Of a stretch of DNA of 64,000 nt, positions 18,084 through 26,258 are shown piece by piece. The DNA comes from Achromobacter sp. B7 (GTDB lineage Bacteria; Pseudomonadota; Gammaproteobacteria; Burkholderiales; Burkholderiaceae_B): positions 5,704,001 through 5,768,000 of the forward strand of contig NZ_CP032084.1 of the NCBI RefSeq assembly GCF_003600685.1, given 5' to 3'. A program made the translations under genes and the position numbers. Each line of letters opens with the position of its first letter. Positions within the stretch are counted from its first letter, which is position 1. The notes beneath the pieces were generated by a model. The model had not been told where the DNA came from. It ran no database searches and saw only the letters and a list, made by a program, of their open reading frames with translations.

Positions 18084-19067
18084 TCAGACCAGCATCTGGA
18101 CCGGCGCATCGGGTGCCAGCGCCTGGATTTCGGCCGCGTCGATGTCGCGCGCGATGACGATGATGGCATCGCGTGCATCGGGCTGACGCGTCAGCCGTTG
18201 CGGCGCACTGAAGGTCGTGCCTACCGACTGGATCAGGATGGGCTCGGCGCATTCCGTCACGCGCACTACGGCCTTGAGCCGCAAGAGCCGTTCGCCGCAC
18301 AAGCCGGCCAGGTTATCCAGCCATTCGGAAAAATCGGTCCAGCTCATGCCGTCCCGCGCACGCGCTGCCATCACGCGGATGCGCGGGTGCGCGGCATTGG
18401 CGCCGGCGCCGCCCGCGATCAGCATGCGCGCGGCCAGCCCGGCCAAGTCGGCGACGCCTTGCGACAGCGCAAAGGCGGCTTGCACGGCGCTCCGGCGGTC
18501 GGGGTCGGCAATGACGTCGGCCAGCGGGTTCAGCGCGGCGGCGCGCGCGGCGCGGCCGGCAAGCTCGGATGCCGGCAGCAAATCGGTCTTGGTCAGCACG
18601 ATGCGGTGCGCGGCGCCAAACTGCGCCATGGCCTCATCCATCTCGGCCAACGCATCCGGGTCGCGCGCGCAATCGTCGGTGCACACCACCGTCAGCCGCA
18701 AGCCCCGGCTGGCCAGTTCCGGGTCGGCCAGCGACGCAATGATCGGGCCGGGCCGCGACAGCCCGCTGCATTCCAGGATCACGCGTTGCAACGGGCCTTC
18801 GCCCTCGGGGCGCGGCGCGTCCAGCAACGCCGACAAGGTATAGACCAGGTCGCTGCGCAACGAGCAACACACGCAGCCATTGGCCATCAGCGTCATCGGC
18901 ACGTTGTCGCTGTCGTTTGCAACGATGGCGCCGTCCACGCCGATTTCACCTGCCTCGTTGACGATGACGCCGGTGTCGCGGGACGCCGGATCGCGCAGGT
19001 AATCCACCAGCAGCGTGGTCTTGCCGCTGCCCAGGAAACCGCACAACAGGAACAGGTCGACGGCCAT
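18084..19067 (-). CDS. CobW/COG0523-family GTPase (candidate metallochaperone)
   Basis: 327-residue G3E-family P-loop GTPase. Walker A is GFLGSGKTT at 10-18; the COG0523 metal-binding motif GCVCC is at 64-68; the Walker B/NKxD region appears as VLTKTDLL. Family members deliver zinc or cobalt to client enzymes. The ATG at 19067 is one base after the stop of an amidohydrolase gene, so the two are translationally coupled. Two metal-dependent amidohydrolases in the same operon are obvious candidate clients. The C-terminal CobW-C domain is present but short. No Zur-like site was seen at the operon start. Confidence 0.87.
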   Translation of the reverse strand: MAVDLFLLCGFLGSGKTTLLVDYLRDPASRDTGVIVNEAGEIGVDGAIVANDSDNVPMTLMANGCVCCSLRSDLVYTLSALLDAPRPEGEGPLQRVILECSGLSRPGPIIASLADPELASRGLRLTVVCTDDCARDPDALAEMDEAMAQFGAAHRIVLTKTDLLPASELAGRAARAAALNPLADVIADPDRRSAVQAAFALSQGVADLAGLAARMLIAGGAGANAAHPRIRVMAARARDGMSWTDFSEWLDNLAGLCGERLLRLKAVVRVTECAEPILIQSVGTTFSAPQRLTRQPDARDAIIVIARDIDAAEIQALAPDAPVQMLV

Positions 19068-19068
19068 G

Positions 19069-20727
19069 TCAGCCTGCCTCGTCCGCGCTGTCGCAAGGCG
19101 AACCCGACGGCGCGCCACCAAACGGCGGGCGTTCGCCATCCACGTCTTCCGCCCAGCTGTCCTTGACCATCTTGCGCACGTCGGCCAGCAGTTCGGCGGT
19201 GTCGTACACCACACCGGATTTGATGGTGGTGCGCAGGCAGCGCTGCCATTCGACCTTGGCCGTGTCGTCGTTCAGGCGCATGGCGCCGGTGCCGAACAGC
19301 AGCTTGAAATCGGTCAGCGGATTTTGATCATGGATCAGCAGGTCGGCGCGCTTTTGCACATCGATCGACCCGGTGTCGTCATCGATGCCCAGCAACGCGG
19401 CGCTTTGCGAGGTGGCGGCGCGCAGCACTTCAATGGGATGAAAGCCGGCTTCCTGAAGCAGTTCCAGTTCGCGCACGAAGCCAAAGCCGTAGATCTGGAA
19501 GATGAAGCCGGAATCGCTGCCCGCGCACACACGCCCGCCCAGGTTCTTGTATTCGTTGATGAACTGCATCCACAGCCGGTAGTTCTGCTTCCACTCGATT
19601 TCGTTGGTGGTGCTCCAGCGATACCAGTAGGCGCCATGCCCGCCGCGCTGCGGCTGGAAGTACTTCCACACTGCCTTCCAGGTGTAGTCGTCGTGCCAGT
19701 CCGCGCGGCGCGCGCGCATCAGGTCGCGGTTGGCGTCGTAGATATTGAAGGTCGGCACGAAGGTGTGGCCAAGCTCCAGGAACTGGTCCATCACCTGACG
19801 CCACTTGGCCGAGCCCGGCTGCGCGGCCTGCATGAAGGTCTGGCCGGCGACGGCAAAGCGGTAGTACTCGTCGCTGTAGTTGTAGTCCGTGGGAAACGAC
19901 TGCACGACGCGGTCTTCGAACAGCGCTTCGGGCAGGCCGTAATAGTGTTCGGAACTGGTCAGCCCCCAGCGCGCGGACTTCAATGCGTTCACACGGGTCA
20001 CGGCCATCTGCGCGTGGTGGCAGCCCGAGCGCAGGCCCAGTTGCGCGGCTTCGTCCAGCGCGGCTTCCATGATGGCGGGCGGCGCGCCAAAGAACTTGAT
20101 GCCGTCCGCACCGCGCGCGGCCAGCTTGCGCACCCATTCGCGGCCCTGCTCGGGCGTGTGGATGGTTTTGACGCGGTCGTTCACGGCGGGAAACACGCTG
20201 TGCACCACCATGCGCGGCGCGGCGATCTTGTTGGCGGCGGACAGTTCGCGCTGCTCCATCGTCCAGCCCAGCCCGCCCATCGCGCCCATTTCGCGCACCG
20301 TGGTCACGCCATGCGCCAGCCACAGCTTGTAGATGTAGTCGGCGGGCGGAACGATGCCGCTCATGGCGTGATACGGCGTGCCGATGTGCGCGTGCGCGTC
20401 CACAAAGCCAGGCGTGACGAACTTGCCGTGGCAGTCGATTTCGTGGTCGCCCGGCCCCGGGCGGCGCTTGGGGTCGATAGCCTTGTGCGGCGTGCCCACG
20501 TTGACCAGCGCAGTGATGCGGTCGTTTTCGATCACGATGTCGACCGGCCCCCAGGGCGGCGCGCCGGTGCCGTCGATGATGGTTGCGCCGCGCAGGATCA
20601 GCCGGGGAAACGGCCCCAGGCCACGGTCGCGCGACACCGGCGCGGAAGGCGGATGCCAGCCCTTGGCCGCGTTGACGTCGCGGGATTCTTCGCCGACTTC
20701 CGATTGCGAAAACGTGGGATCGCTCAT
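19069..20727 (-). CDS. Amidohydrolase-superfamily protein (larger of two)
   Basis: 552-residue cytoplasmic metal-dependent hydrolase, long for the family. A composite beta-domain surrounds a TIM barrel: LILRGATIIDGTGAPPW at the start, the HAH metal pair at 112-114 in VTPGFVDAHAHIG, HHAQMAVTRVN and TSSEHYYG with candidate His ligands, and the Asp of CAGSDSGF. The C-terminal strand region (KRADLLIHDQNPL) returns to the beta-domain. No signal peptide is present. The start at 20727 sits 5 bp from the stop of the next upstream gene. The substrate is unknown; family chemistry would be hydrolysis of an amide, lactam or similar bond. Confidence 0.85.
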   Translation of the reverse strand: MSDPTFSQSEVGEESRDVNAAKGWHPPSAPVSRDRGLGPFPRLILRGATIIDGTGAPPWGPVDIVIENDRITALVNVGTPHKAIDPKRRPGPGDHEIDCHGKFVTPGFVDAHAHIGTPYHAMSGIVPPADYIYKLWLAHGVTTVREMGAMGGLGWTMEQRELSAANKIAAPRMVVHSVFPAVNDRVKTIHTPEQGREWVRKLAARGADGIKFFGAPPAIMEAALDEAAQLGLRSGCHHAQMAVTRVNALKSARWGLTSSEHYYGLPEALFEDRVVQSFPTDYNYSDEYYRFAVAGQTFMQAAQPGSAKWRQVMDQFLELGHTFVPTFNIYDANRDLMRARRADWHDDYTWKAVWKYFQPQRGGHGAYWYRWSTTNEIEWKQNYRLWMQFINEYKNLGGRVCAGSDSGFIFQIYGFGFVRELELLQEAGFHPIEVLRAATSQSAALLGIDDDTGSIDVQKRADLLIHDQNPLTDFKLLFGTGAMRLNDDTAKVEWQRCLRTTIKSGVVYDTAELLADVRKMVKDSWAEDVDGERPPFGGAPSGSPCDSADEAG

Positions 20728-20732
20728 GGCGC

Positions 20733-21980
20733 TTACACCCCCAGTCCGTTGTGTTCGATTTCGCCGCCCTTCATGATGAGCGCGATGTGCTCGCCCTGCC
20801 CCAACAGGCAGGACAAGTCCCGATACGGGTTGCCGTCCACCAGCAGCACATCGGCCAGCGCGCCCGGCTGGATGCGGCCAAGCTGGCCCACCTGGTTCAA
20901 CACTTCGGCTGCCGTGGTGGTGGCGCACTGAATCACTTCCTGGGTGGAAAGCACTTCGTTGCGGATACGGAATTCGTCGCTTTGCAGGCGTTGCGAGGGG
21001 CCCAGCAGATCCGAGCCATAGCCGATTTTCACGCCCGCCTTCTTGTAGATTTCCAGCGAGTGCAGGCCGGCGGTGCGCACGGTGGCAATCTTGGCAACCG
21101 AGTCCGCCGGCAGGCCATAGTCGGCGCCTTCGTTGGCCAGCGCTTCGTAGGTCACCAGCGTGGGCACCACGAAGGCGCCCTTCTCGGCCATGAAGCGCGC
21201 CACGCGCTCATCCACCAGGTTGCCGTGCTCGATGGTGCGCACGCCGTTGCGTACGGCGCGTTCGATCGCGTCGGCGGTGTAGGAATGCGCCATCACATAC
21301 GTCTGGCGGCTGGCGGCTTCGTCGACGATGACGCGGATTTCTTCTTCCGAATAACCGAAGGACGCAATGGGATCGGTGGGCGATGCGACGCCGCCCGAGG
21401 CCATCATCTTGATCTGGTCCGCGCCCATCTGGAGTTCCTGGCGCACGGCCTTGCGCACGTCGTCGATGCCGTCGGCCACACGGCCGATGTCGCCCGCGCG
21501 AAAGCAGCAGCCGCAAAAGCTCATGGGGCGCAGGTGGTCGGAACGCGGACGCGGGTCGCCGTGGCCGCCCGTCTGGCTGATGGCGCGGCCCGAGATGAAC
21601 AGGCGCGGCCCCTTGACCGTGCCTTCGTTGACGGCGCACTTCAGGCCCCAGCCCGCGCCGCCCGCATCGCGCACCGTGGTGAAGCCGCGGCGCAGCATCG
21701 CCGCCATGATGGGCACCGCGCGCATCATCACCAGCGCATCGGGCAGCACGCCCTGCGTGCTCAGGTTCAACTGCGTGGCCAGCACGTGCACGTGCAGGTC
21801 GATCAGGCCGGGCATCAGCGTGCGGCCAGCCGCGTCGATCACCTGCGCCGAGGCGCTGGTGATGGGCTTGTCCGACACTTCCTTGATGACGCCGTCCTCG
21901 ACCAGCACATGGTGGCCCTCCAGCAATTCGGCCTGCAAGGGATCAAGCAGGTTCGCGTTCTTGAACAATACGGATGCCAT
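20733..21980 (-). CDS. Amidohydrolase, imidazolonepropionase/prolidase-like
   Basis: 415-residue cytoplasmic amidohydrolase. Metal pair HVH at 63-65 (PGLIDLHVHV), a candidate carboxylated Lys in DQIKMMASGG, His ligands in MAHSYTADAIERA and TIEHGNL, and the catalytic Asp in IGYGSDLLG. This pattern is typical of the Xaa-Pro/Xaa-Arg dipeptidase-like group (COG1228). Together with its larger neighbour it gives the operon two hydrolases of the same superfamily, suggesting consecutive cleavage steps on an imported compound. It lies 25 bp after the PotB-like permease gene. Confidence 0.88.
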   Translation of the reverse strand: MASVLFKNANLLDPLQAELLEGHHVLVEDGVIKEVSDKPITSASAQVIDAAGRTLMPGLIDLHVHVLATQLNLSTQGVLPDALVMMRAVPIMAAMLRRGFTTVRDAGGAGWGLKCAVNEGTVKGPRLFISGRAISQTGGHGDPRPRSDHLRPMSFCGCCFRAGDIGRVADGIDDVRKAVRQELQMGADQIKMMASGGVASPTDPIASFGYSEEEIRVIVDEAASRQTYVMAHSYTADAIERAVRNGVRTIEHGNLVDERVARFMAEKGAFVVPTLVTYEALANEGADYGLPADSVAKIATVRTAGLHSLEIYKKAGVKIGYGSDLLGPSQRLQSDEFRIRNEVLSTQEVIQCATTTAAEVLNQVGQLGRIQPGALADVLLVDGNPYRDLSCLLGQGEHIALIMKGGEIEHNGLGV

Positions 21981-22005
21981 GAAATTTCCTTGTTGTGATT
22001 CGGGC

Positions 22006-22887
22006 TCAAGACGCCATGGTCTTGATGTAGCGCCGATGGATCAGCCAGTTCGATATCAGTGCGATGACCAGCGTGCCGCAGACCAGGATGACGGCCAGCG
22101 CGGCGCCGAACGGCCAGTTCGAGGCGCGGGTGATCTGGTCGTACAGCGCGGGCGCCATCATCGTCAGGCCCGAGCCGCCCAGCAGCACCGGCGTGGCGTA
22201 GGCGTTCATGCAAAGAATAAAGACCAGCATCGTGCCCGCCGCCACGCCCGGCGCGGCAATCGGCAACACGATGCGGCGAAACGTCGTGAAGAAGTTGGCG
22301 CCGACATTGCGCGCCGCCTCTTCCACGGACAGGTCCATGCCTTCAAGCACGCTTTGCAATGTCAGGATCAGGTACGGCATGACCACGGCCGTGGTGCCGA
22401 TGACCACCGCCGTGGGCGTGTACATCAGCGTGATGGGCTTGTCGATCACGCCCAGGCCCTGCAACACCGCGTTGACCACGCCGGCGTTGCCCAGCGCCAC
22501 CATCCAGCCGGCCGCGCGCACCACGTTGCCCACCATCAGCGGGAACACCAGCAGAATCACAAACAGGCTTTTGTACCGGCTTTGCGTGCGCGCCAGAAAA
22601 TACGCCACGGGAAAGCCCAGCACCAGGGCCAGCACCGTGCACAGCGCCGCCACCCACAAGGTGGTGAAGAAGATGTCGCGGTAGTAAGGGTCGCCAAAGA
22701 ACTTGGCGTAGTTTTCGAAGGTGAAGGCGGTTTGCATCAGCTCCGCCGGATCGAAATGGTTGAAGCTGTAGCGGGCCAGTTGCAGGATGGGCACCAGGAT
22801 GATCACCAGCACCACCAGCGATGCGGGAAAGGCCAGCCCGGGCCCCAGCCAGCGGCTGGGCCGCCCGTCTACGGTTGCGGTCGTCAT
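22006..22887 (-). CDS. ABC transporter permease, PotB/PotH type
   Basis: 293-residue inner-membrane permease with about six helices. The ATPase-docking loop EEAARNVGANFFTTFRRIVLP is seen near residue 185. I took the ATG at 22887, which leaves an 8-bp gap to the ATPase gene; the frame extension to 22935 lies inside that gene. Together with the PotC-like permease, PotA-like ATPase and PotD-like receptor it completes an importer of the polyamine/opine/PhoT class. Confidence 0.9.
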   Translation of the reverse strand: MTTATVDGRPSRWLGPGLAFPASLVVLVIILVPILQLARYSFNHFDPAELMQTAFTFENYAKFFGDPYYRDIFFTTLWVAALCTVLALVLGFPVAYFLARTQSRYKSLFVILLVFPLMVGNVVRAAGWMVALGNAGVVNAVLQGLGVIDKPITLMYTPTAVVIGTTAVVMPYLILTLQSVLEGMDLSVEEAARNVGANFFTTFRRIVLPIAAPGVAAGTMLVFILCMNAYATPVLLGGSGLTMMAPALYDQITRASNWPFGAALAVILVCGTLVIALISNWLIHRRYIKTMAS

Positions 22888-22895
22888 GGCGGCTC

Positions 22896-23942
22896 CTATT
22901 GCGTGAAGGCCACGCAGTCTTCCGGCTCGAAGCACGCGTACACGCGCGAGCCGGTTGCCGGTTGCGCGCGGCCCGCGCCGCCATTGACGATCTGGCTGAT
23001 CATGCGGTTGCCGCCTTCCAGCTGCACGCGCACTTCCAGCACCGACCCCAGGTACAGCGAAGATTCCACCACGCCCGCCAGCGCGTTGCCGCCCAGGGGC
23101 TGCTCGGCCAGGCGCACCCGCTCGGGCCGCACGCCCACATGCGTGGCGCCGGCGCCGTCCGGCGTGGCGATGCGCTGGCCCGCATCGGTATGGAACTGGT
23201 TGTCGGCCTGGCCGCGCCCCGTGAACACGTTCATCTTGCCCAGGAAGTCGGCCACGAAAAGATTCGCCGGACGCTCGTACAGCGTGGCGGGCGCGCCCAC
23301 CTGCTGCACGATGCCGTCATGCATGATGGCCATGCGGTCGGCAATGGCCAGCGCCTCTTCCTGATCGTGCGTGACGAATACCGTGGTCAGGCCCAAGCGC
23401 TGCTGCAACGATCGAATTTCCTCGCGCACTTCCAGCCGCAGCTTGGCATCCAGGTTGGACAGCGGCTCGTCCAGCAGAAACACCTTGGGTTCGATAGCCA
23501 GCGCGCGCGCAATAGCCACGCGCTGCTGCTGTCCGCCCGACAATTGGCGCGGATAGCGGTCGCGCAATTCCGTCATGCGCACCATGTCCAGCACGCGGCG
23601 GATCTTGGCGTCGCGGTCGGCCTTGGGCACCTTGTGCATCTCCAGCCCGAAGGCCACATTTTCGGCCACCGTCATGTGGGGAAACAGCGCGTAGCGCTGG
23701 AACACCATGCCGGTATCGCGCTTGTGCACGGGCAAACGGGTGACGTCGGTATCGCCGATGCGGATGCGTCCGGCCGTCGGCGTAATGAAGCCGGCAATCA
23801 TGCGCAGCGTGGTGGTCTTGCCGCAGCCGCTGGGCCCCAGGAACGTGACGAGTTCGCCTTCGGCGATCTCCAGGGAAAAGTCGGACACCGCCACCGCCGC
23901 GCCGAACTGCTTGCGGATATTCTCGATTGAGACCTTCGCCAT
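22896..23942 (-). CDS. ABC transporter ATP-binding protein, PotA type
   Basis: 348-residue ATPase with Walker A GPSGCGKTT (36-44), Q-loop VFQRYALFPH, signature LSGGQQQR, Walker B VFLLDEPLSNLD and switch FVTHDQEEA. The C-terminal TOBE domain (about 240-345; VGVRPERVRL) is typical of PotA/CysA-like subunits and may serve regulation. The start lies 3 bp after the PotC-like permease stop. This is the energising subunit of the operon's importer. Confidence 0.92.
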   Translation of the reverse strand: MAKVSIENIRKQFGAAVAVSDFSLEIAEGELVTFLGPSGCGKTTTLRMIAGFITPTAGRIRIGDTDVTRLPVHKRDTGMVFQRYALFPHMTVAENVAFGLEMHKVPKADRDAKIRRVLDMVRMTELRDRYPRQLSGGQQQRVAIARALAIEPKVFLLDEPLSNLDAKLRLEVREEIRSLQQRLGLTTVFVTHDQEEALAIADRMAIMHDGIVQQVGAPATLYERPANLFVADFLGKMNVFTGRGQADNQFHTDAGQRIATPDGAGATHVGVRPERVRLAEQPLGGNALAGVVESSLYLGSVLEVRVQLEGGNRMISQIVNGGAGRAQPATGSRVYACFEPEDCVAFTQ

Positions 23943-23945
23943 TTC

Positions 23946-24809
23946 TTACACCACCTGACTGAGTTTCACATAGCGGTCGGTCACAAGCATGATGATGCCC
24001 AACAGCAGGATTTGCACCGAAGCCACCGAAGCGATGGTCGGGTCCAGATTGAATTCCAGGTACTGCATGATGGCGATCGGCAACGTGGTGCGCCCCGGGC
24101 CCACCAGCGATAGCGACAGCTCCAGGTTTTCAAACGACACCACGAAGCTGAATAGCGCCGCCGCCACGATGGACGGGCGCAGCATGGGCAGGGTCACGCG
24201 CATGAAGGCCTTGGGCGCGCTGGCGCCCAGGTTGCGCGCCGCTTCCTCGATGGAGCCATCCAGCCCCGCCATGCCGGCGGTGACCAGGCGCACCGTCCAC
24301 GGAATCGTCAGGCAGACGTGCGCGATGACCAGGCCGCCGAAGGTGCCGATGATGTCCTGGTCCAGCATTTCCTCGGCGCGCAGATAGAACAGGTAGATGC
24401 CCACGCCCGCCACGATGCCGGGGATCAGCAGCGGCGACAGCAGCAAGGTGTTGATGCCCTTGCTGCCTTGGAAGCGGTAGCGCGCAATGCCGACCGCGGC
24501 CAGCACGCCCATCACCACGCCGATGGCGGCGGCCACCAGGGACACTTGCAGGCTGAACAGGAAGCCGTTGGCGAACGCGGGATTTTCCCAGGCCTTGACG
24601 TACCAGGACAGCGTGTAGCCGGACGGGGGGAAGTAGAGAATGGCGTCCTTGAAAAAGCTCAGCCAGACCACCAGCACGATGGGGCAGAGCATGAACGCAT
24701 ACATCAGTACGACGAAAACTCGGTGCAGCCACGTTGCCCAGGGGATCACGCGTATGGGCTTGACCCGGGCGGCCGTGACGGCCGAGTTCAAAGGAGGCGC
24801 GCTATGCAA
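23946..24809 (-). CDS. ABC transporter permease, PotC/PotI type (start uncertain)
   Basis: Inner-membrane permease with about six helices and the docking loop EEAARNLGASAPKAFMRVTLP. It is the first gene of the leftward importer/amidohydrolase operon. The start is not clear because the frame has no ATG upstream of the first helix. I chose a TTG at 24809 because AAGGA lies 8 nt before it. Alternatives are a GTG at 24749, just before the conserved IPWATWLHR segment, and a TTG at 24920. A rare start could limit transporter synthesis. Confidence 0.8.
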   Translation of the reverse strand: MHSAPPLNSAVTAARVKPIRVIPWATWLHRVFVVLMYAFMLCPIVLVVWLSFFKDAILYFPPSGYTLSWYVKAWENPAFANGFLFSLQVSLVAAAIGVVMGVLAAVGIARYRFQGSKGINTLLLSPLLIPGIVAGVGIYLFYLRAEEMLDQDIIGTFGGLVIAHVCLTIPWTVRLVTAGMAGLDGSIEEAARNLGASAPKAFMRVTLPMLRPSIVAAALFSFVVSFENLELSLSLVGPGRTTLPIAIMQYLEFNLDPTIASVASVQILLLGIIMLVTDRYVKLSQVV

Positions 24810-24990
24810 ATCCTGTTTCCTTGTCAGCGAGGTGCCGGCTCGGTTTAAAACTCCTCCGCATGGAACTCTTCGGTTCTCTCGGTTAACCGAAGCATATCGA
24901 TGGGTTGCTGCGCCGTTCAACTAGGGATTACCCAACATTGCGCGCCCGACGCCGCATCGACGCGGGTAATTCCCGACGCGCGCGGCGCGA

Positions 24991-25036
24991 GCAGGTGCAA
25001 CCCGTCTCGGTGTGAAAACAGGGGCAGGTGCAACCC
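24991..25036. repeat. Direct repeat GCAGGTGCAACCC, two copies
   Basis: GCAGGTGCAACCC occurs at 24991-25003 and 25024-25036, a 33-bp spacing equal to about three helical turns. It lies ahead of the leftward ABC operon and could be a regulator-binding pair or a chance duplication. Confidence 0.5.
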
Positions 25037-25091
25037 GGGGTTTCAATGGGAATGACGGCGCCGGGGGCTCGGTGCCGTCCGTCATGCGCTG

Positions 25092-25147
25092 GCGCAGCGG
25101 CGCACCGGCGCAGCGGCGCAGCGGCGCAGCGGCGCACCGGCGCACCG
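25092..25147. repeat. 8-bp tandem array, seven copies
   Basis: Seven contiguous 8-bp units, each GCGCAGCG or GCGCACCG, just downstream of the DUF2817 gene. The two variants differ at one position and alternate irregularly. The array is intergenic and not a multiple of three. Confidence 0.85.
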
Positions 25148-25160
25148 GCGTGTCAGCGCC

Positions 25161-26258
25161 TCAGCGCGCCGCCTCCAGCCCGCACAGCGCTTGCAGCACC
25201 GCCACGCGGCTTTGCCCCAGCACCATGCCGTGCCAGTCATAGGCGTGGCAATAGAACGCGTCCTGCGTGGCTTGCAGGATGTCGCGGCGCAGCGCGGCCG
25301 GGGCGTCCGGGTTGGCGCGCAGCCAGTTGCGCCCGCGCAGCGCCAGCACGATGTCGTCAAAGGGCACCGTCCCGTATTCCAGCGCCATCAGCGTGGGCGA
25401 CGACTGCGGGCAGGCCTGATAGATCAAGCTGGCCAGATGACCCGTGATGTCCACGGAAGCCGATGTCCCCTGAAACGGCACGGCAATGTCCAGGCCCCAC
25501 CACTGCCGTGCCCGCGCCACTTCGGCGTCATCGCGGCGGCCGGCGTAGATTTTTTCGCCATGGCCGCGCGGCCCCAGACCGGTATGCACATCGATCCAAC
25601 CAATATGTGCATAGGGGCTGGCATGCGTTTGCAGGATGCGGCGCAGGTTGGATAGCGAGGCCGCCGGCGCCGCGCCGCCGTAGAACAAGCCGTCGGGGTG
25701 CGTGTACTGGCCACGCGACACGGCTTGCGCAAAGGCGGCCTGCCCATGTTCCGCGACGTAACGCGCCAGATCGCGCTGGTTGTCGTCGGATGGCGGCCAT
25801 TGCGTGGGCAGCAGCAGCGGATGCAGCGCGCCGTAGCCGGCGTTGACCGGCAGCGGCGCGCCGTCAAAGGGTTGCGCATTGCGATTCAAGTCGACGTTGC
25901 CTTCGTCGGTACGCGCCATCCACGAATACCCGTACGGGTTTACCGCGTGCACCAGCAGCAAGGCCACGCCCGCCTGGCGCGCGCGCTTGAGCATCGGCGC
26001 GTCGTCCATCAGCGAGAACTGGCAGCCCGCCCCGCAAAAGCCTTCGACGCCATGCGTGGCGGACGTCATGATCAACAGGCGCTTGGCGTCGGGCGCGCCG
26101 ATCAGCGCAACGTCGGTGGCCAAGGCTTCGCCCTCGCTGCCCACCGCCTCGATCGGGTAGGACGCGACGGACGCGCCCAGGCGCTCGGCATCCGCCAGAA
26201 AGCGCTCGCGCGATTCGGCGTAGCTGCGGGGAAAGTAGCTTGTACTGCTGGGCATCAT
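25161..26258 (-). CDS. DUF2817 / M14-like zinc carboxypeptidase
   Basis: 365-residue cytoplasmic protein of the DUF2817 family within the M14 zinc-peptidase clan. The His-x2-Glu zinc pair is at 69/72 (ATHGVEGF), the DLNRN substrate-arginine motif at 123-127, and a third zinc His at 225 in IDVHTGLGPRG. A catalytic Glu is probably in LEYGT. The start is an ATG at 26258, or the adjacent one at 26255, behind GGAGGC. It overlaps the MFS stop by 4 bp, so transporter and hydrolase are translationally coupled. The likely role is cleavage of an imported amide or peptide. Confidence 0.85.
   Translation of the reverse strand: MMPSSTSYFPRSYAESRERFLADAERLGASVASYPIEAVGSEGEALATDVALIGAPDAKRLLIMTSATHGVEGFCGAGCQFSLMDDAPMLKRARQAGVALLLVHAVNPYGYSWMARTDEGNVDLNRNAQPFDGAPLPVNAGYGALHPLLLPTQWPPSDDNQRDLARYVAEHGQAAFAQAVSRGQYTHPDGLFYGGAAPAASLSNLRRILQTHASPYAHIGWIDVHTGLGPRGHGEKIYAGRRDDAEVARARQWWGLDIAVPFQGTSASVDITGHLASLIYQACPQSSPTLMALEYGTVPFDDIVLALRGRNWLRANPDAPAALRRDILQATQDAFYCHAYDWHGMVLGQSRVAVLQALCGLEAAR

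Larger units (their letters stand above)
24810..25160. other. Upstream region of the ABC/amidohydrolase operon
   Basis: About 350 bp without a supported gene. It contains the presumed promoter of the leftward operon, a pair of 13-bp direct repeats (24991-25036) and a 7-copy 8-bp array (25092-25147). Small frames here translate the repeats into Cys/Arg/Ala-rich peptides and are not convincing genes. Confidence 0.6.

Noticed and set aside
19015..20931. 638-codon plus-strand frame opposite an amidohydrolase gene
   Set aside because: It translates to His/Arg/Gln/Val-rich sequence with no domains, exactly antisense to a well-supported gene.
24928..25137. Cys-rich minus-strand peptide (GCTCPCFHTETGCTC) that looks like a small metal-binding protein
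   Set aside because: The Cys pattern comes from the two 13-bp direct repeats and the 8-bp array in a G+C-rich gap, with no ribosome-binding site or plausible start.
25092..25147. Repeat array considered as a CRISPR
   Set aside because: Units are contiguous 8-mers without spacers.
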